A stretch of 64,000 bases of DNA from Microbacterium festucae (GCF_025421715.1 NZ_JAOEFC010000001.1:372001-436000); one strand, 5' to 3'. Shown: positions 8,817 through 17,977, counted from the stretch's first letter. Notes: generated from the sequence alone by a model not told the origin. Translations and numbers: made by a program.

Positions 8817-10430
8817 ATGCCCTCCCACCTGCTTCGTTCCCTCTCGAGGATCCCCCGGGCACGCCGTCCGCTGCACGCCCTCCTCGTCGCCGTCGCCATT
8901 GCGGCCGTCGCCGTGACCGGAGGCATCGTCGCCCCCGCGATCGCGGCGCCGTCCCCGACGACGGGGATCTTCTCCGACTCGCTGCGCCCCGAGGTCGACG
9001 CCGATGCCGACCGTGTGCCCGTCGAACTCGGCATCCGCTTCCGCCCGCAGGACGCGGGCGAGGTCACCGCCCTGCAGTACTACCAGGGCGCCCGCGCCGG
9101 CGAGGTGACCGATGCCACGCTGTGGGCCGCCGACGGCACCGTCCTGGCACGCGCGTCGTTCGAGGCGACCGCCGACGTCGGCTGGCGCACCGTGCCCCTC
9201 GCCACGCCTGTCGCGCTCACCGCGGGAGAGACCTACGTCGCGTCCTACAACGCCCCGCAGGGCGGGTATCCGGTCACCGAGCACGACCTCACGGCACCGA
9301 CCACGCAGAACTCGTTCGACCTGCCCGCCGACGCCGGCGTCTACCGCTACGGGCCGACGACGAAGATCCCGACCGCGAGCTGGCAAGGCTCCAACTACCT
9401 CGTCGACATCGTCTTCACGCCGGGCGCTGCGCCCGGGACACAGCCGCCCACGCCCACCGTCTCGCCCACCGAGGTCGCGACGCCCACGGCATCACCGACG
9501 GCACTGCCGACCGCGACGCCGACCGCGGCCCCCCGGCCGACGACCCCGGCGCCCACGCCGAAGCCCACGGCCACGCCCATGCCGACGCCCACACCGCCGG
9601 TGGTCACCCCGCCGCCCGCCGGCGGCGGCATCGTCGTGCTGGGGCGCAGCTTCCCCAGCGCCGAGACGACCGGCGTCCCCGCCGGAACCGCGCTGAGCGC
9701 CTACACCGGCCCCTGCACCATTCAGACCGACGACGTGGTGATCGACGGCAAGATCATCGACTGCGACATGCGGGTGCTCGCTCAGAACCTCACGATCACC
9801 AATTCAATCCTCAACGGCTCGATCTACAGCGACCCCGACTACTTCAATGGGTCGTTCTCGCTCACCGACTCCGAGGTGCGGATGCCGCCGTCGACGGGCA
9901 CCGGCGTGGGTGATGTCAACTTCACGCTCACGCGCGTCGAGGTCACCGGCGGCTCCCGCTCGGTCAACTGCGCCGCCGCCTGCACGGTGCAGGACTCCTT
10001 CCTTCACGCGCAGTACACCGACAACCGTGGAATCGACCACGAGTCGGCCATCCGCATGGGGTCGGGCAGCACCATCCGCCACAACACGCTGTACTGCGAC
10101 GCCACCCCGGTGCCGCCGGATGCCGGATGCTCGGCCGCACTCACCGGGTACGGGGATTTCGCGATCGTGCAGAAGAACACCATCGACGACAACCTGATCG
10201 GCGGACCGTACGACTCGATGGGGTACTGCGCCTACGGCGGGTCGACCCAGGGCAAGCCCTTCTCCGCCGGCGTGAACAACATCGTGTTCACGAACAACAT
10301 CTTCCTGCGCGGACCGAGCGGCAAATGCGGCATCTGGGGGCCGATCACGTCGTTCGACTCCGGCGCTCCCGGCAACATCTGGCGCAACAACCTCTGGGAC
10401 GACGGTGCGGAGGTACCGGCGGCGAACTGA
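8817..10430 (+). CDS. Secreted DUF4082 / right-handed beta-helix protein
   Basis: A 537-residue exported protein. Signal peptide 1-44 (ends APAIAAPSP), one DUF4082 domain at about 46-200 (RPEVDADADRVPVELGIRF, ALQYYQGA, TYVASYNAPQGGYP), a Pro/Thr-rich linker at about 203-265, then a parallel beta-helix region with stacked short turns (NLTITNSILNG, VEVTGGSRSVNC, NIVFTNNIFL). Beta-helix proteins commonly bind or cleave polysaccharides. DUF4082 occurs five more times in the giant protein at 29944-35682, so the two probably work on the same surface polymer. No catalytic residues could be assigned. Confidence 0.82.
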   Translation: MPSHLLRSLSRIPRARRPLHALLVAVAIAAVAVTGGIVAPAIAAPSPTTGIFSDSLRPEVDADADRVPVELGIRFRPQDAGEVTALQYYQGARAGEVTDATLWAADGTVLARASFEATADVGWRTVPLATPVALTAGETYVASYNAPQGGYPVTEHDLTAPTTQNSFDLPADAGVYRYGPTTKIPTASWQGSNYLVDIVFTPGAAPGTQPPTPTVSPTEVATPTASPTALPTATPTAAPRPTTPAPTPKPTATPMPTPTPPVVTPPPAGGGIVVLGRSFPSAETTGVPAGTALSAYTGPCTIQTDDVVIDGKIIDCDMRVLAQNLTITNSILNGSIYSDPDYFNGSFSLTDSEVRMPPSTGTGVGDVNFTLTRVEVTGGSRSVNCAAACTVQDSFLHAQYTDNRGIDHESAIRMGSGSTIRHNTLYCDATPVPPDAGCSAALTGYGDFAIVQKNTIDDNLIGGPYDSMGYCAYGGSTQGKPFSAGVNNIVFTNNIFLRGPSGKCGIWGPITSFDSGAPGNIWRNNLWDDGAEVPAAN

Positions 10431-10437
10431 GCGCGCC

Positions 10438-11307
10438 TCACCACGCGAGGAGCGCGAGCTCGCTGTACAGGTAGTCGAGACGCTCGAGCTCGTCACCCGG
10501 GGTCTTCGCCTTCAGCATCCGGGGCCGCGGGTGTCGCACCCACAGCCCGGCGCCACGCGGCGCGAACCCCAGCACGCGCGGCTCGGCGAGGGTGGCGAGG
10601 TGTCCCGTCGACAGCAGTCGGCGCGACACCGCCGCCCAGTTGCGCTCCAGGACACCTGCCTCTCCCCCGACGTAGAGCGGCGTGGCGAACACCGGCAGCC
10701 GCTTTCGCCGATCGCGCCGATACACGAGGTAGGCGTACCCCTCGTCATCGACGACGGCGAGGTGGTGTGCGGCGGATGCACCGCGGTGGTCATCGAAGAG
10801 CCGCCGATCCGTCGCGCTCAGCACATCACGCACGTCGTCCCCCGTGACCACGACGGCACGGGGGCGCCGGCCGCCACCGCCGTTGACGACCAGGCGGGTG
10901 CGCACATCGAACCGCGTGAAGCCGAGGCGATCGTTCATCGCGGGCACGTTCCCGCTCGGCGACAGGTCGGTGAAGACGAAACCCGGCTGCGCCAGCACGG
11001 CGCGCACGAGCCGCAGCGAATGGGCGCGGTGCTCCTCCTCCACGACGAAGGCCGCGAGATTGCAGGTGCGCAGCCCCTCCCTCACGTCGTCCCGGTCGGC
11101 GTACACAGCGGCATAGGCGCCGACGATCCGCCCCTCGTTGCGCAGGAGGAACCCACTGTTGGGTGGGTCGGCGCCCCACGGGGGCTGGAGGACAGCGCGC
11201 CACGCCGACGCGGCGACCCGGGAGTTCAGGCGCGAGTGCAGGAATGCTGCGACCTCGGTCACCTCCGCCGCCGAGATGGGGGTCAGCTCCGGCCGGGTCG
11301 CGGTCAT
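10438..11307 (-). CDS. GNAT-like acyltransferase
   Basis: A 289-residue protein with a GNAT-type core in its first half: GFLLRNEGRIVGAYAAVYADR, then CNLAAFVVEEEHRAHSLRLV (the V/A-x-x-x-x-R acetyl-CoA loop in degenerate form), then GNVPAMNDRLGFTRF. The C-terminal half is unassigned. Such proteins in EPS loci may acetylate sugars or act as FemX-like transferases. It converges with the beta-helix gene and shares a 4-base overlap with the chain-length-like gene upstream (11304), so it is the second gene of a small minus-strand operon. The substrate is unknown. Confidence 0.7.
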   Translation of the reverse strand: MTATRPELTPISAAEVTEVAAFLHSRLNSRVAASAWRAVLQPPWGADPPNSGFLLRNEGRIVGAYAAVYADRDDVREGLRTCNLAAFVVEEEHRAHSLRLVRAVLAQPGFVFTDLSPSGNVPAMNDRLGFTRFDVRTRLVVNGGGGRRPRAVVVTGDDVRDVLSATDRRLFDDHRGASAAHHLAVVDDEGYAYLVYRRDRRKRLPVFATPLYVGGEAGVLERNWAAVSRRLLSTGHLATLAEPRVLGFAPRGAGLWVRHPRPRMLKAKTPGDELERLDYLYSELALLAW

Positions 11308-11996
11308 GTCGGCAGCAGCTCCCCCATGGCCCGCCGGGTGTGCGGCATCCGGGATGCTTCGGCGACGGCACGCTGACGCCGACGTTCCAGCAGGATGACG
11401 ACGGCCGCGGTGACGCCGATCCCGAGCACGGCCGTCATCCCGAGCGCGCGCGGTCTGCTCCCGCCCACCTGATAGACCATCGTCGACTCGGGGGCGGGGA
11501 TCACCGTGATCATCGCCGCCTCGTAGACACCGGCCTCACGCTGCATCGCCGCCAACTGCTCGCCGACCCGGTCGATCAACTCGGACTGACGTACCACCAC
11601 CCCTTCGGGCGTGGGGGCGACGATGTCGAGGATGAGCCGCTGCGTCGCGAAGTTCGTCGCCCACTGCCCACCGGTGTCGGGAAGCCGGATCGACCAGCCG
11701 TCGCGCACGCCGAGTCCGACCAGGCTGACCTCGGGCGAGGCGAACTTGGCGACCTGCCCCGGGCCGCTGATCTGACGTGCGACCGCTCCAGCGGTGATGA
11801 TGATGTCTTCGGACTGGGTGCGCAGTGCGTTCGGGTACAGCGGACTCGTGGGCGCGAGGAAGATCAGCTCGGTGCGCGTGAACGCCACGCCCTTGTCTGC
11901 CACCACGGCGGCGCCGATCGCCCCCGTGCACACCGCGCCGATGAGGACCACGGGCCAGAAGCGCAAAAATGCGCGGATCAACTCCCAGAAAGTCAT
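11304..11996 (-). CDS. Wzz-like polysaccharide chain-length protein without kinase
   Basis: A 230-residue polysaccharide co-polymerase-type protein. Helix 1 lies at about 12-33 (FWPVVLIGAVCTGAIGAAVV), then an extracytoplasmic domain with TRTELIFLAP and a short coiled segment (ELIDRVGEQLAAMQREAG), then helix 2 at about 178-199. There is no Walker motif and no tyrosine cluster. It is divergent from a second kinase-less protein of similar plan at 12063, with only 66 bases between. It probably tunes chain length or export of the polymer. Naming rests on topology and context more than on strong motifs. Confidence 0.68.
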   Translation of the reverse strand: MTFWELIRAFLRFWPVVLIGAVCTGAIGAAVVADKGVAFTRTELIFLAPTSPLYPNALRTQSEDIIITAGAVARQISGPGQVAKFASPEVSLVGLGVRDGWSIRLPDTGGQWATNFATQRLILDIVAPTPEGVVVRQSELIDRVGEQLAAMQREAGVYEAAMITVIPAPESTMVYQVGGSRPRALGMTAVLGIGVTAAVVILLERRRQRAVAEASRMPHTRRAMGELLPT

Positions 11997-12062
11997 CGTT
12001 CCCCCTCGCTAGGATACTCCCAGGTGCGACCCGCTTGCCGGGCGACGAAGGGGGATTCGTCA
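11997..12062. promoter_or_regulatory. Divergent promoter region of two chain-length genes
   Basis: The 66-base gap contains TAGGATACT at 12010-12018, which offers a -10 box in each direction (TAGGAT forward, TATCCT reverse) almost on top of each other. AAGGGGGA at 12048-12055 is the ribosome site for the rightward ATG at 12063. GAGGGGGA serves the leftward ATG at 11996. No clear -35 boxes. Confidence 0.4.
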
Positions 12063-12812
12063 ATGCTTACCGAGGTGTTCCGGGCGCTGGGGCGTCGATG
12101 GTACGTCGTCGTGGTGGGGCTGCTGATGACGGGCGCGCTCGCGTATGGCGCCTACACGCTGACACCGACCCAGTACACGTCACGCGGATTGATCCTGCTC
12201 CTGCCGTCCGAGGAGGCCGCCACGGCCGCCGGCAATCCGTTCCTCGCCCTGAGCGGGCTCGAGCAGCCCGCCGGCGTCGTCGTCGCCTACTTCGCCAGCT
12301 CGTCGGCGCAGAACGAGATCGCCGACCTCTCCCCCACGGCCGAGTACCTCGTGGCCATCGACGACTCCACCCGCGGACCGGCGATCTCCGTGAACGTCAC
12401 GGATGTCAGCGCCGAGAGCTCGCTTTCAACCCTCGAGCACCTGATGACACGGGTTCCCGAGGAGCTCGCCCGCATCCAGAACGAGCTCGACGTGCCTGCC
12501 GAAGCGGCGGTCGGATCGATGACGCTCACCGCCGACGAGGCCGCCGAGCCGGACCGATCGGGCACGATCCGCATGACGATCGCCGCCGTCGCCGTGGGCG
12601 TGCTGCTCACCGGCATCAGCGCGTTCGCCCTCGACGGCATCCTGCTGCGTCGCGCGCGGCGCACCGCGCAGCGGGAAGAGGATGCCACCGAGACGGGCGA
12701 TCACGGACCGGGCTCCCCCGCCGCCGGGCCCACGCCCGCCCACGACGAGATCGGGGATCCCGATCTCCTGCTCGACCCGCAGCCCGTCCCGGCGCGCTCG
12801 CGGCGCGGCTAG
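12063..12812 (+). CDS. Wzz-like chain-length / co-polymerase protein
   Basis: 249 residues: helix 1 at about 12-33 (RWYVVVVGLLMTGALAYGAY), a YTSRGLILLLPSEEAA strand typical of Wzz periplasmic domains, helix 2 at about 178-200, and a cytoplasmic tail rich in Asp, Glu and Pro with no kinase motif. It starts at the ATG at 12063 with AAGGGGGA seven bases upstream. The polymerase gene follows 3 bases after its stop, as expected for a Wzz/Wzy pair. Together with the 11304 protein it may form a two-component chain-length regulator, which is inference. Confidence 0.7.
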   Translation: MLTEVFRALGRRWYVVVVGLLMTGALAYGAYTLTPTQYTSRGLILLLPSEEAATAAGNPFLALSGLEQPAGVVVAYFASSSAQNEIADLSPTAEYLVAIDDSTRGPAISVNVTDVSAESSLSTLEHLMTRVPEELARIQNELDVPAEAAVGSMTLTADEAAEPDRSGTIRMTIAAVAVGVLLTGISAFALDGILLRRARRTAQREEDATETGDHGPGSPAAGPTPAHDEIGDPDLLLDPQPVPARSRRG

Positions 12813-12815
12813 ACG

Positions 12816-14120
12816 ATGGTCATCCCCGCGGTGCAACGGCGCACCGTGTCCGCCCCGGACGCCGTCGGCTGGCTGACGATCTACATCATCCTGCTGTTCT
12901 TCCTCCCGTCCCGGCTCGTCGTGGGCCCGCTCGCCAGCGCCGGCGCGCCGTCGATGCTGTTCGGCCTGGCCAGTCTGGTGCTCTGGGCGCTGCTCGCGCT
13001 GGGCGCGCCGCGGGGCATCGTCGGCGAGCCCCAACCATTGCGGATCGCGCTGGGCGTGCTGTGGCTGTGCGTGGGGGCGAGCTACGTGATGGCCATGTCG
13101 CGCCCGATGTCGTCGGACGAGATCAGTCCGGCCGACGTCGCCCTGCTGGGCCTCGCGTCGTGGACGGGCACGATGCTGCTCACCCACGATCGCATCCCCG
13201 ATCGTCGTCGCCTCGACACCCTGGTCTGGCGGTTCGCGGTGTGCGGCGGCTTCGTGGCCGTGCTGGGGCTCATCCAGGTCGCGACGCGACAGGTGTGGGT
13301 CGACCAGATCGCGATACCGGGGCTGTCCAGTTCCACCGCCTACGGCCTGGTGGAGCGCGGCGGATACCCTCGCCCCTCTGGAACGGCCATCCACCCGATC
13401 GAGTTCGGCGTGATCCTCGCGATCCTGCTGCCGATCGCACTGCACGTCGGCTTCCACCACACCCACCGTCACGTGCTCGTGCGGTGGCTGCCGGCGGCCG
13501 CCATCGGGCTGATCATCCCCTTGACCTCGTCGCGGTCGGCGTACCTGGGTGCGGTGATCGCGCTGGTGGTGTGCATGATCGGGTGGGCACGCGCGCAGCG
13601 GCTGCTGATGCTGGGGGTCGGTGCCATCGGCATCCTCGCGATGGTCGTCGTCGCACCGAACTTCGTGAACTCGGTCGCGGGGCTGTTCACCGGCGCAGCC
13701 GAGGATCCCTCCATCACCTCGCGCACCGACAGCTTCGCGCTCGCGATGGAGTTCATCACCCAGAATCCGCTGTTCGGGCGCGGCCTGGGCACCTTCCTCC
13801 CGAAGTACCGCATCTTCGACAACCAGTACCTGCTGCTGCTCGTGACGATCGGCGTCATCGGCACGGTGGCTTTCATCGCACTCGGCCTGACGACCGTGGT
13901 GACGATGCTGCGCACCCGACGCCGACTCCGCGACGACGCGAGCCGCGATCTGGCCATGTCGATCGCCGCGGCGGTGACGGCGGGCTTCTCCTGCCTGTTC
14001 ATGTTCGACGCCTTCTCCTTCCCGCAGACGATGGGAACGCTCTTCCTGCTCATCGGGATGGGCGGCGCGCTGCGCCGCAGCCAGCGTTCCCAGTCCGAGC
14101 TCGCCGCCCTCCTCCAGTGA
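12816..14120 (+). CDS. O-antigen polymerase/ligase-like protein (Wzy type)
   Basis: A 434-residue polytopic protein with about 11 membrane segments, a large extracytoplasmic loop (about 160-195, containing PRPSGTAIHPIEFG) and the SSRSAYLGA segment. The loop with NPLFGRGLGTFLP is the usual O-antigen ligase family region. Such enzymes polymerise lipid-linked repeat units outside the membrane, or ligate them to an acceptor. The neighbouring flippase (23459) and initiating transferase (469) make polymerase the likelier role. It sits tightly between the chain-length gene (3 bases) and a GT2 (1 base). Confidence 0.83.
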   Translation: MVIPAVQRRTVSAPDAVGWLTIYIILLFFLPSRLVVGPLASAGAPSMLFGLASLVLWALLALGAPRGIVGEPQPLRIALGVLWLCVGASYVMAMSRPMSSDEISPADVALLGLASWTGTMLLTHDRIPDRRRLDTLVWRFAVCGGFVAVLGLIQVATRQVWVDQIAIPGLSSSTAYGLVERGGYPRPSGTAIHPIEFGVILAILLPIALHVGFHHTHRHVLVRWLPAAAIGLIIPLTSSRSAYLGAVIALVVCMIGWARAQRLLMLGVGAIGILAMVVVAPNFVNSVAGLFTGAAEDPSITSRTDSFALAMEFITQNPLFGRGLGTFLPKYRIFDNQYLLLLVTIGVIGTVAFIALGLTTVVTMLRTRRRLRDDASRDLAMSIAAAVTAGFSCLFMFDAFSFPQTMGTLFLLIGMGGALRRSQRSQSELAALLQ

Positions 14121-14121
14121 A

Positions 14122-15030
14122 ATGAGTGCCGTGTCCGTCGCCATCGCCGCCGTCGTCGTCACCTACAACAGCGAGGAGCACATCGCCCGACTCCTCGACA
14201 GCGTTCCCGCTGCGATGGGCGATCTGACCTACTCGGTGGTGGTCGTCGACAATGGATCGAGCGACGGCACGCTCGCGATCCTCGACGCGCGCGCCGACTG
14301 CGTGGTGGTGCGTTCGAGCAACGACGGCTACGCGGCGGGGATGAATCGGGCGGTCGCGGCGTCCCCCGCCGCATCGGCTGTGCTGATCCTCAATCCGGAT
14401 GCGACCCTCGACCCCGGCATGGTTCCCGCGCTGCTGCGCGCGCTCGAGGCTCCGGGGGTGGGGATCACCGCACCCCGGGTGCGCGAGGCCGACGGCACGC
14501 TCTCCCCCACGCTGCGCCGCGGTCCCACCCTGGCACGGGTCGGCGGCCTGAGCTTCACGAGGCTCCCCGCCTTCGCGGAGCGCATCGAGGACCCGGCCGC
14601 GTATGCGTCGGCGCACGAGGTGGACTGGGCGGTCGGTGCCATCCTGCTCATCGACGAGGCGTGCTACCGGGCGTTGGGCGGCATGGACGAGAGCTACTTC
14701 CTCTACTCGGAGGAGACCGACTTCAGCCTGCGGGCCAAGGACGCCGGGTGGGCGACGGTGTACACGCCCGCAGCCGGCGCGATGCACGTCGGCGGGGGCT
14801 CGGGCGAGAGCGCCCGCACCCACATGATGAAGCAGATCAACCGCATCCGCCTGTATCGGCGGCGCACCGGACCCGCACGCGCCGCCGTCTATTACGCCCT
14901 GACGGTGGCCAACGAGGTGCGTCGCGCGATGCTCGGCCATGACAAGTCCTGGCCCACCGTGCGGGCACTCGTGCACCCGTCGCGGCGTCCGCCGATGCTG
15001 CACGCGGGCGACACGGTCGTGCCGCGGTGA
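14122..15030 (+). CDS. Glycosyltransferase family 2 (rhamnosyltransferase-like)
   Basis: 302 residues with the GT2 layout: VVVTYNSEEHIARLLDSV start, VVVDNGSSDGT, the DxD-equivalent ILNPDATLDPGM near residue 95, WAVGAILLIDEACY and FLYSEETDFSLRAKDAGW, followed by a C-terminal amphipathic part. The pattern is that of WbbL/rhamnosyltransferase-like enzymes that add deoxyhexoses to lipid-linked glycans. The start codon follows the polymerase stop after one base, and the end overlaps the start region of the next glycosyltransferase. Donor identity is not determined. Confidence 0.88.
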   Translation: MSAVSVAIAAVVVTYNSEEHIARLLDSVPAAMGDLTYSVVVVDNGSSDGTLAILDARADCVVVRSSNDGYAAGMNRAVAASPAASAVLILNPDATLDPGMVPALLRALEAPGVGITAPRVREADGTLSPTLRRGPTLARVGGLSFTRLPAFAERIEDPAAYASAHEVDWAVGAILLIDEACYRALGGMDESYFLYSEETDFSLRAKDAGWATVYTPAAGAMHVGGGSGESARTHMMKQINRIRLYRRRTGPARAAVYYALTVANEVRRAMLGHDKSWPTVRALVHPSRRPPMLHAGDTVVPR

Positions 15031-15044
15031 GAGACGAGCGCCGC

Positions 15045-16247
15045 ATGAAGATCCTGCTCATCGCGCCGGCCTGCGACGGCGAGGACACCGGCGAGTCGTG
15101 GGTGGCGTTCCAGTGGGCGCGGCGGCTGGCCGAACGGCACGATCTGACGCTCGTGACGTCGTACAAGCGCGGCCACACGCCGATGTCGCGGCAGCTCCCC
15201 CAGGCGCGCGTGATCGAGTGGCCGGAGCCCGTGGGTGTCGGTCGCTTCGAACGCCTCAACAGCCTGCTGCAGCCCGGCTATGCGCCGTTCCATCTGCGGG
15301 CTCGCCGGTGGATCCGGGCGCGGATCGCGGCGGGCGAGGTGTTCGACGTCGCACACCAGGTGGTGCCGGTGGCCATGCGCTACCCGTCGCCCGCGGCGGG
15401 CCTCGGCATCCCCCTCGTCATCGGACCGGTCGGCGGCAGTCTCAGCTCACCGTCGGCGTTCGAAGCCGAAGAGGGCGCGACGCCGTGGTACCAGCGGATG
15501 CGGAAGCTGGACAGCTGGCGGATGCGGCACGACCGGCTGCTGCGACGCACGTACGCGTCGGCGGAGCTGGTCGTCGGGGTCGCCGACTATGTGCAGGATT
15601 TCCTCGCCGACGTGCCGCTGCGACGTTTCGAGGTGATGAGCGAGACGGCCGTCGAGGATGTCCCCCCTCCCGTGGCTCGCGGCACTCGCGGCGGGCCGGT
15701 GCGCCTGCTGCACGTCGGACGCACCGTGCGCACGAAGGGCCTGCGGGATGTGATCCGAGCGCTCGGTCAGGTCGACGACCTGGATGTGGTCCTCGACGTC
15801 GTCGGCGACGGGAACGACCGCACCGCCTGCGAGCTGCTCGTGGACGAACTCGGTCTGCGCGAACGTGTCCGCTTCCACGGCGCCGTCCCGCGGGAGGCCG
15901 TGGACGACTTCTACCGACGGGCCGATGTCTTCGTGTTCCCCAGCTATCGCGAGCCGGGTGGCAACGTGAGCCTGGAAGCGATGTCGTGGGGACTGCCGGT
16001 GATCGTCTGCCGGCGCGGAGGCCCCGGGGCCAACGTCGACGACACGTGCGGATTCCGGCTGGCGGCCACCTCACCCGCACAGCTCGCCGACGACACCGCC
16101 GCGGCGATTCGGCGTCTGGTGACCGATCCGGTCCAGCGCGCGACGATGGGTGCCGCCGGCCGGGAGCGCGTGCTCGCCGTGCACCTCTGGGACCACCGCG
16201 TGCGCCGGATGGAGACCTTCTACGACGACCTCGCCGCCGGTCGCTGA
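15045..16247 (+). CDS. Glycosyltransferase family 4
   Basis: A GT-B glycosyltransferase of 400 residues beginning MKILLIAPACDGEDTGESW. The C-terminal donor half shows LLHVGRTVRTKGLRDVIRAL, LDVVGDGNDR and the E-x7-E motif in FPSYREPGGNVSLEAMSWGLPV. A GTG at 15027 overlapping the previous stop would add six residues; the ATG is preferred because the protein then starts like its relatives. It is the last gene of the + strand run that begins at 12063 and converges with the minus-strand cassette one base later. Sugar specificity is unknown. Confidence 0.88.
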   Translation: MKILLIAPACDGEDTGESWVAFQWARRLAERHDLTLVTSYKRGHTPMSRQLPQARVIEWPEPVGVGRFERLNSLLQPGYAPFHLRARRWIRARIAAGEVFDVAHQVVPVAMRYPSPAAGLGIPLVIGPVGGSLSSPSAFEAEEGATPWYQRMRKLDSWRMRHDRLLRRTYASAELVVGVADYVQDFLADVPLRRFEVMSETAVEDVPPPVARGTRGGPVRLLHVGRTVRTKGLRDVIRALGQVDDLDVVLDVVGDGNDRTACELLVDELGLRERVRFHGAVPREAVDDFYRRADVFVFPSYREPGGNVSLEAMSWGLPVIVCRRGGPGANVDDTCGFRLAATSPAQLADDTAAAIRRLVTDPVQRATMGAAGRERVLAVHLWDHRVRRMETFYDDLAAGR

Positions 16248-16248
16248 G

Positions 16249-17976
16249 TCAGTCGGCTCCGGTCGCCACGAGCAGATTGGTGAGGAAGGCCACCGCGCTC
16301 ACTCTCGGGGTGTGTCGACCCTCCACAAGAGCGTCGATCCACCCGGCGTCGATGAAGGGCACGGCTGCGAGCGGCGCGAGGATGTCTGGTTGTGCACGCC
16401 AGTGCTCGATCACCCTGCCCGCCATCACCTCACCGCCTGCCGGCGCACGACTGCCGTGGCGCAAGCGCTGCACGCCCTTGCGTGTGAACCGTCGTGCCGT
16501 CTCGAGGCGATCGGTCAGCGGCCGCAGCGGGGAGGGATGGGCATACGCCGACGGCGCGGGACGCCCGTCGAGCGGCTCGGCGGCCAGCTCGGGATCGAGA
16601 CGCTCCTGCAGCAGGCCGAGAAACCTCGCGCCCGCTTTGTCGTGCGGGCTGAGGCGCGAGGCGATGCGGAGAAACTGCGGATCGAGCATGGGGTTGATGA
16701 CCACGCGTTCCGCACTGACGGCCACATCGGTCGCCCCCGCCCACCGCTGCATCCGATGGTGCAGGTACAGCTCGTCGGTGGCGCGGAACCACTCCGGGCC
16801 GCCGTCTCGCAACGCGTCGAAGACGGCGTCGACGGCACGCTCGCGCGCCCACGCGGCGAAGTCTGCGGTGAGCAGTCCCGGCTCGACGGCCTCGTTGACG
16901 AACATGCGCCACCCCGCCAGACGCGCGGCGTCGGCACGACGGTACGGGCGGTCGCGCACGCGTCCGACGTAGTAGAAGCCGCGCGCGACCTCTCCGCCGA
17001 GCCCCGAGATGCGCACACCCTGCGGGAACGCACGCTCGGCGACGCGCTGCGCGGCCAAGGCCACCGGGTCTGACATCGCGTCGAGCCGCGTCGACGCGAC
17101 CCGGCAGAGCCGCCACGCCTCGGCGGGACTGAGCGTCGACACGTCGGAGAGGCCGCGCACGTCGTGCTCGATCCCGTACCGGGCTGCGAGACGGCGGGCG
17201 ACGGCGACATCCCCCGCGCCCGGCACATCGAGGGTCATCGCCCGCAGGCCGCGGCGGCGCGCGGGAGCGATCGCGCTCAGGAGCAGTCGCGAGTCCATCC
17301 CTCCGGTGAGCTGGAGGACGGCGTCCGGGTGGTCGTCGAGCAGCGCGCCCATCGAGGTGCGCAGCAGGTCGGCCGCGCGATCGACGGCCTCGGCGAGGTC
17401 GATCGGGTCGTGCTCGGCCCGCCCGGGCTCGACGGTCGACGCCCCCGCATCGTCGATGGTCGTCACCGATCCGGGAGCGAGCTTCTCGACGTGCCGGTGC
17501 AGCGTGCGCTGGCCGAGCTGCCACCCCAGCAGCGATTGGATGCCCACCGCCGTCTCATCCAGGCGCGCGTCGGCGAGCCGGGCGACGAGCAGTTCCGAAC
17601 CGGATGCCACGACACCGCCGCGCCCGGTCGCCAGGAACAGCTGCTGGAAGCCCATGCCATCACCGACCACCCGCACCCCGCGAGCGTCGGCGAAGACACC
17701 GCCGAACGGCGGCAGCATGTCGGCGAGCGAGGCGGGGTCCTCGCGCAGGGCGGCGGCGACGACCTCGGGCGCGACGCGCCCCGTCGCGCGTCGGCGCACG
17801 CGCGAGATGCACAGCGCGATGCCGTCTTCGGCGGGTGCGAGCGCGTCGACACCCCACCGCGCGAGGGTCGCCGGCCCGGCGTCGGACATCGTCGCCGACG
17901 GCACGGCGCCCGCCATCCGGGTGCGTGCCTCTCCGGTCGCGGCGACGAATCCCGGGAGCAGGGCGTCGGCGATCAT
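16249..17976 (-). CDS. Asparagine-synthetase-like ATP-dependent amide/ester-forming enzyme
   Basis: 575 residues. The C-terminal half is the Asn-synthase ATP-pyrophosphatase domain: P-loop LQLTGGMDSRLLLSAI, MTLDVPGAGDVAVARRLA, then SGLGGEVARGFYY and the RMQRWAGATDVAVSAERVVINPMLD helix-loop. The N-terminal half keeps the glutaminase-domain shape (PFGGVFADARGVRVVGD, LVARLADARLDE) but the protein starts MIADALL with no cysteine at position 2, so glutamine hydrolysis is not expected. It may instead activate a carboxylate and pass it to an amine, as beta-lactam synthetase and lasso-peptide cyclases do. It starts one base from the carrier-protein stop. The substrate is unknown. Confidence 0.75.
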   Translation of the reverse strand: MIADALLPGFVAATGEARTRMAGAVPSATMSDAGPATLARWGVDALAPAEDGIALCISRVRRRATGRVAPEVVAAALREDPASLADMLPPFGGVFADARGVRVVGDGMGFQQLFLATGRGGVVASGSELLVARLADARLDETAVGIQSLLGWQLGQRTLHRHVEKLAPGSVTTIDDAGASTVEPGRAEHDPIDLAEAVDRAADLLRTSMGALLDDHPDAVLQLTGGMDSRLLLSAIAPARRRGLRAMTLDVPGAGDVAVARRLAARYGIEHDVRGLSDVSTLSPAEAWRLCRVASTRLDAMSDPVALAAQRVAERAFPQGVRISGLGGEVARGFYYVGRVRDRPYRRADAARLAGWRMFVNEAVEPGLLTADFAAWARERAVDAVFDALRDGGPEWFRATDELYLHHRMQRWAGATDVAVSAERVVINPMLDPQFLRIASRLSPHDKAGARFLGLLQERLDPELAAEPLDGRPAPSAYAHPSPLRPLTDRLETARRFTRKGVQRLRHGSRAPAGGEVMAGRVIEHWRAQPDILAPLAAVPFIDAGWIDALVEGRHTPRVSAVAFLTNLLVATGAD

Positions 17977-17977
17977 G

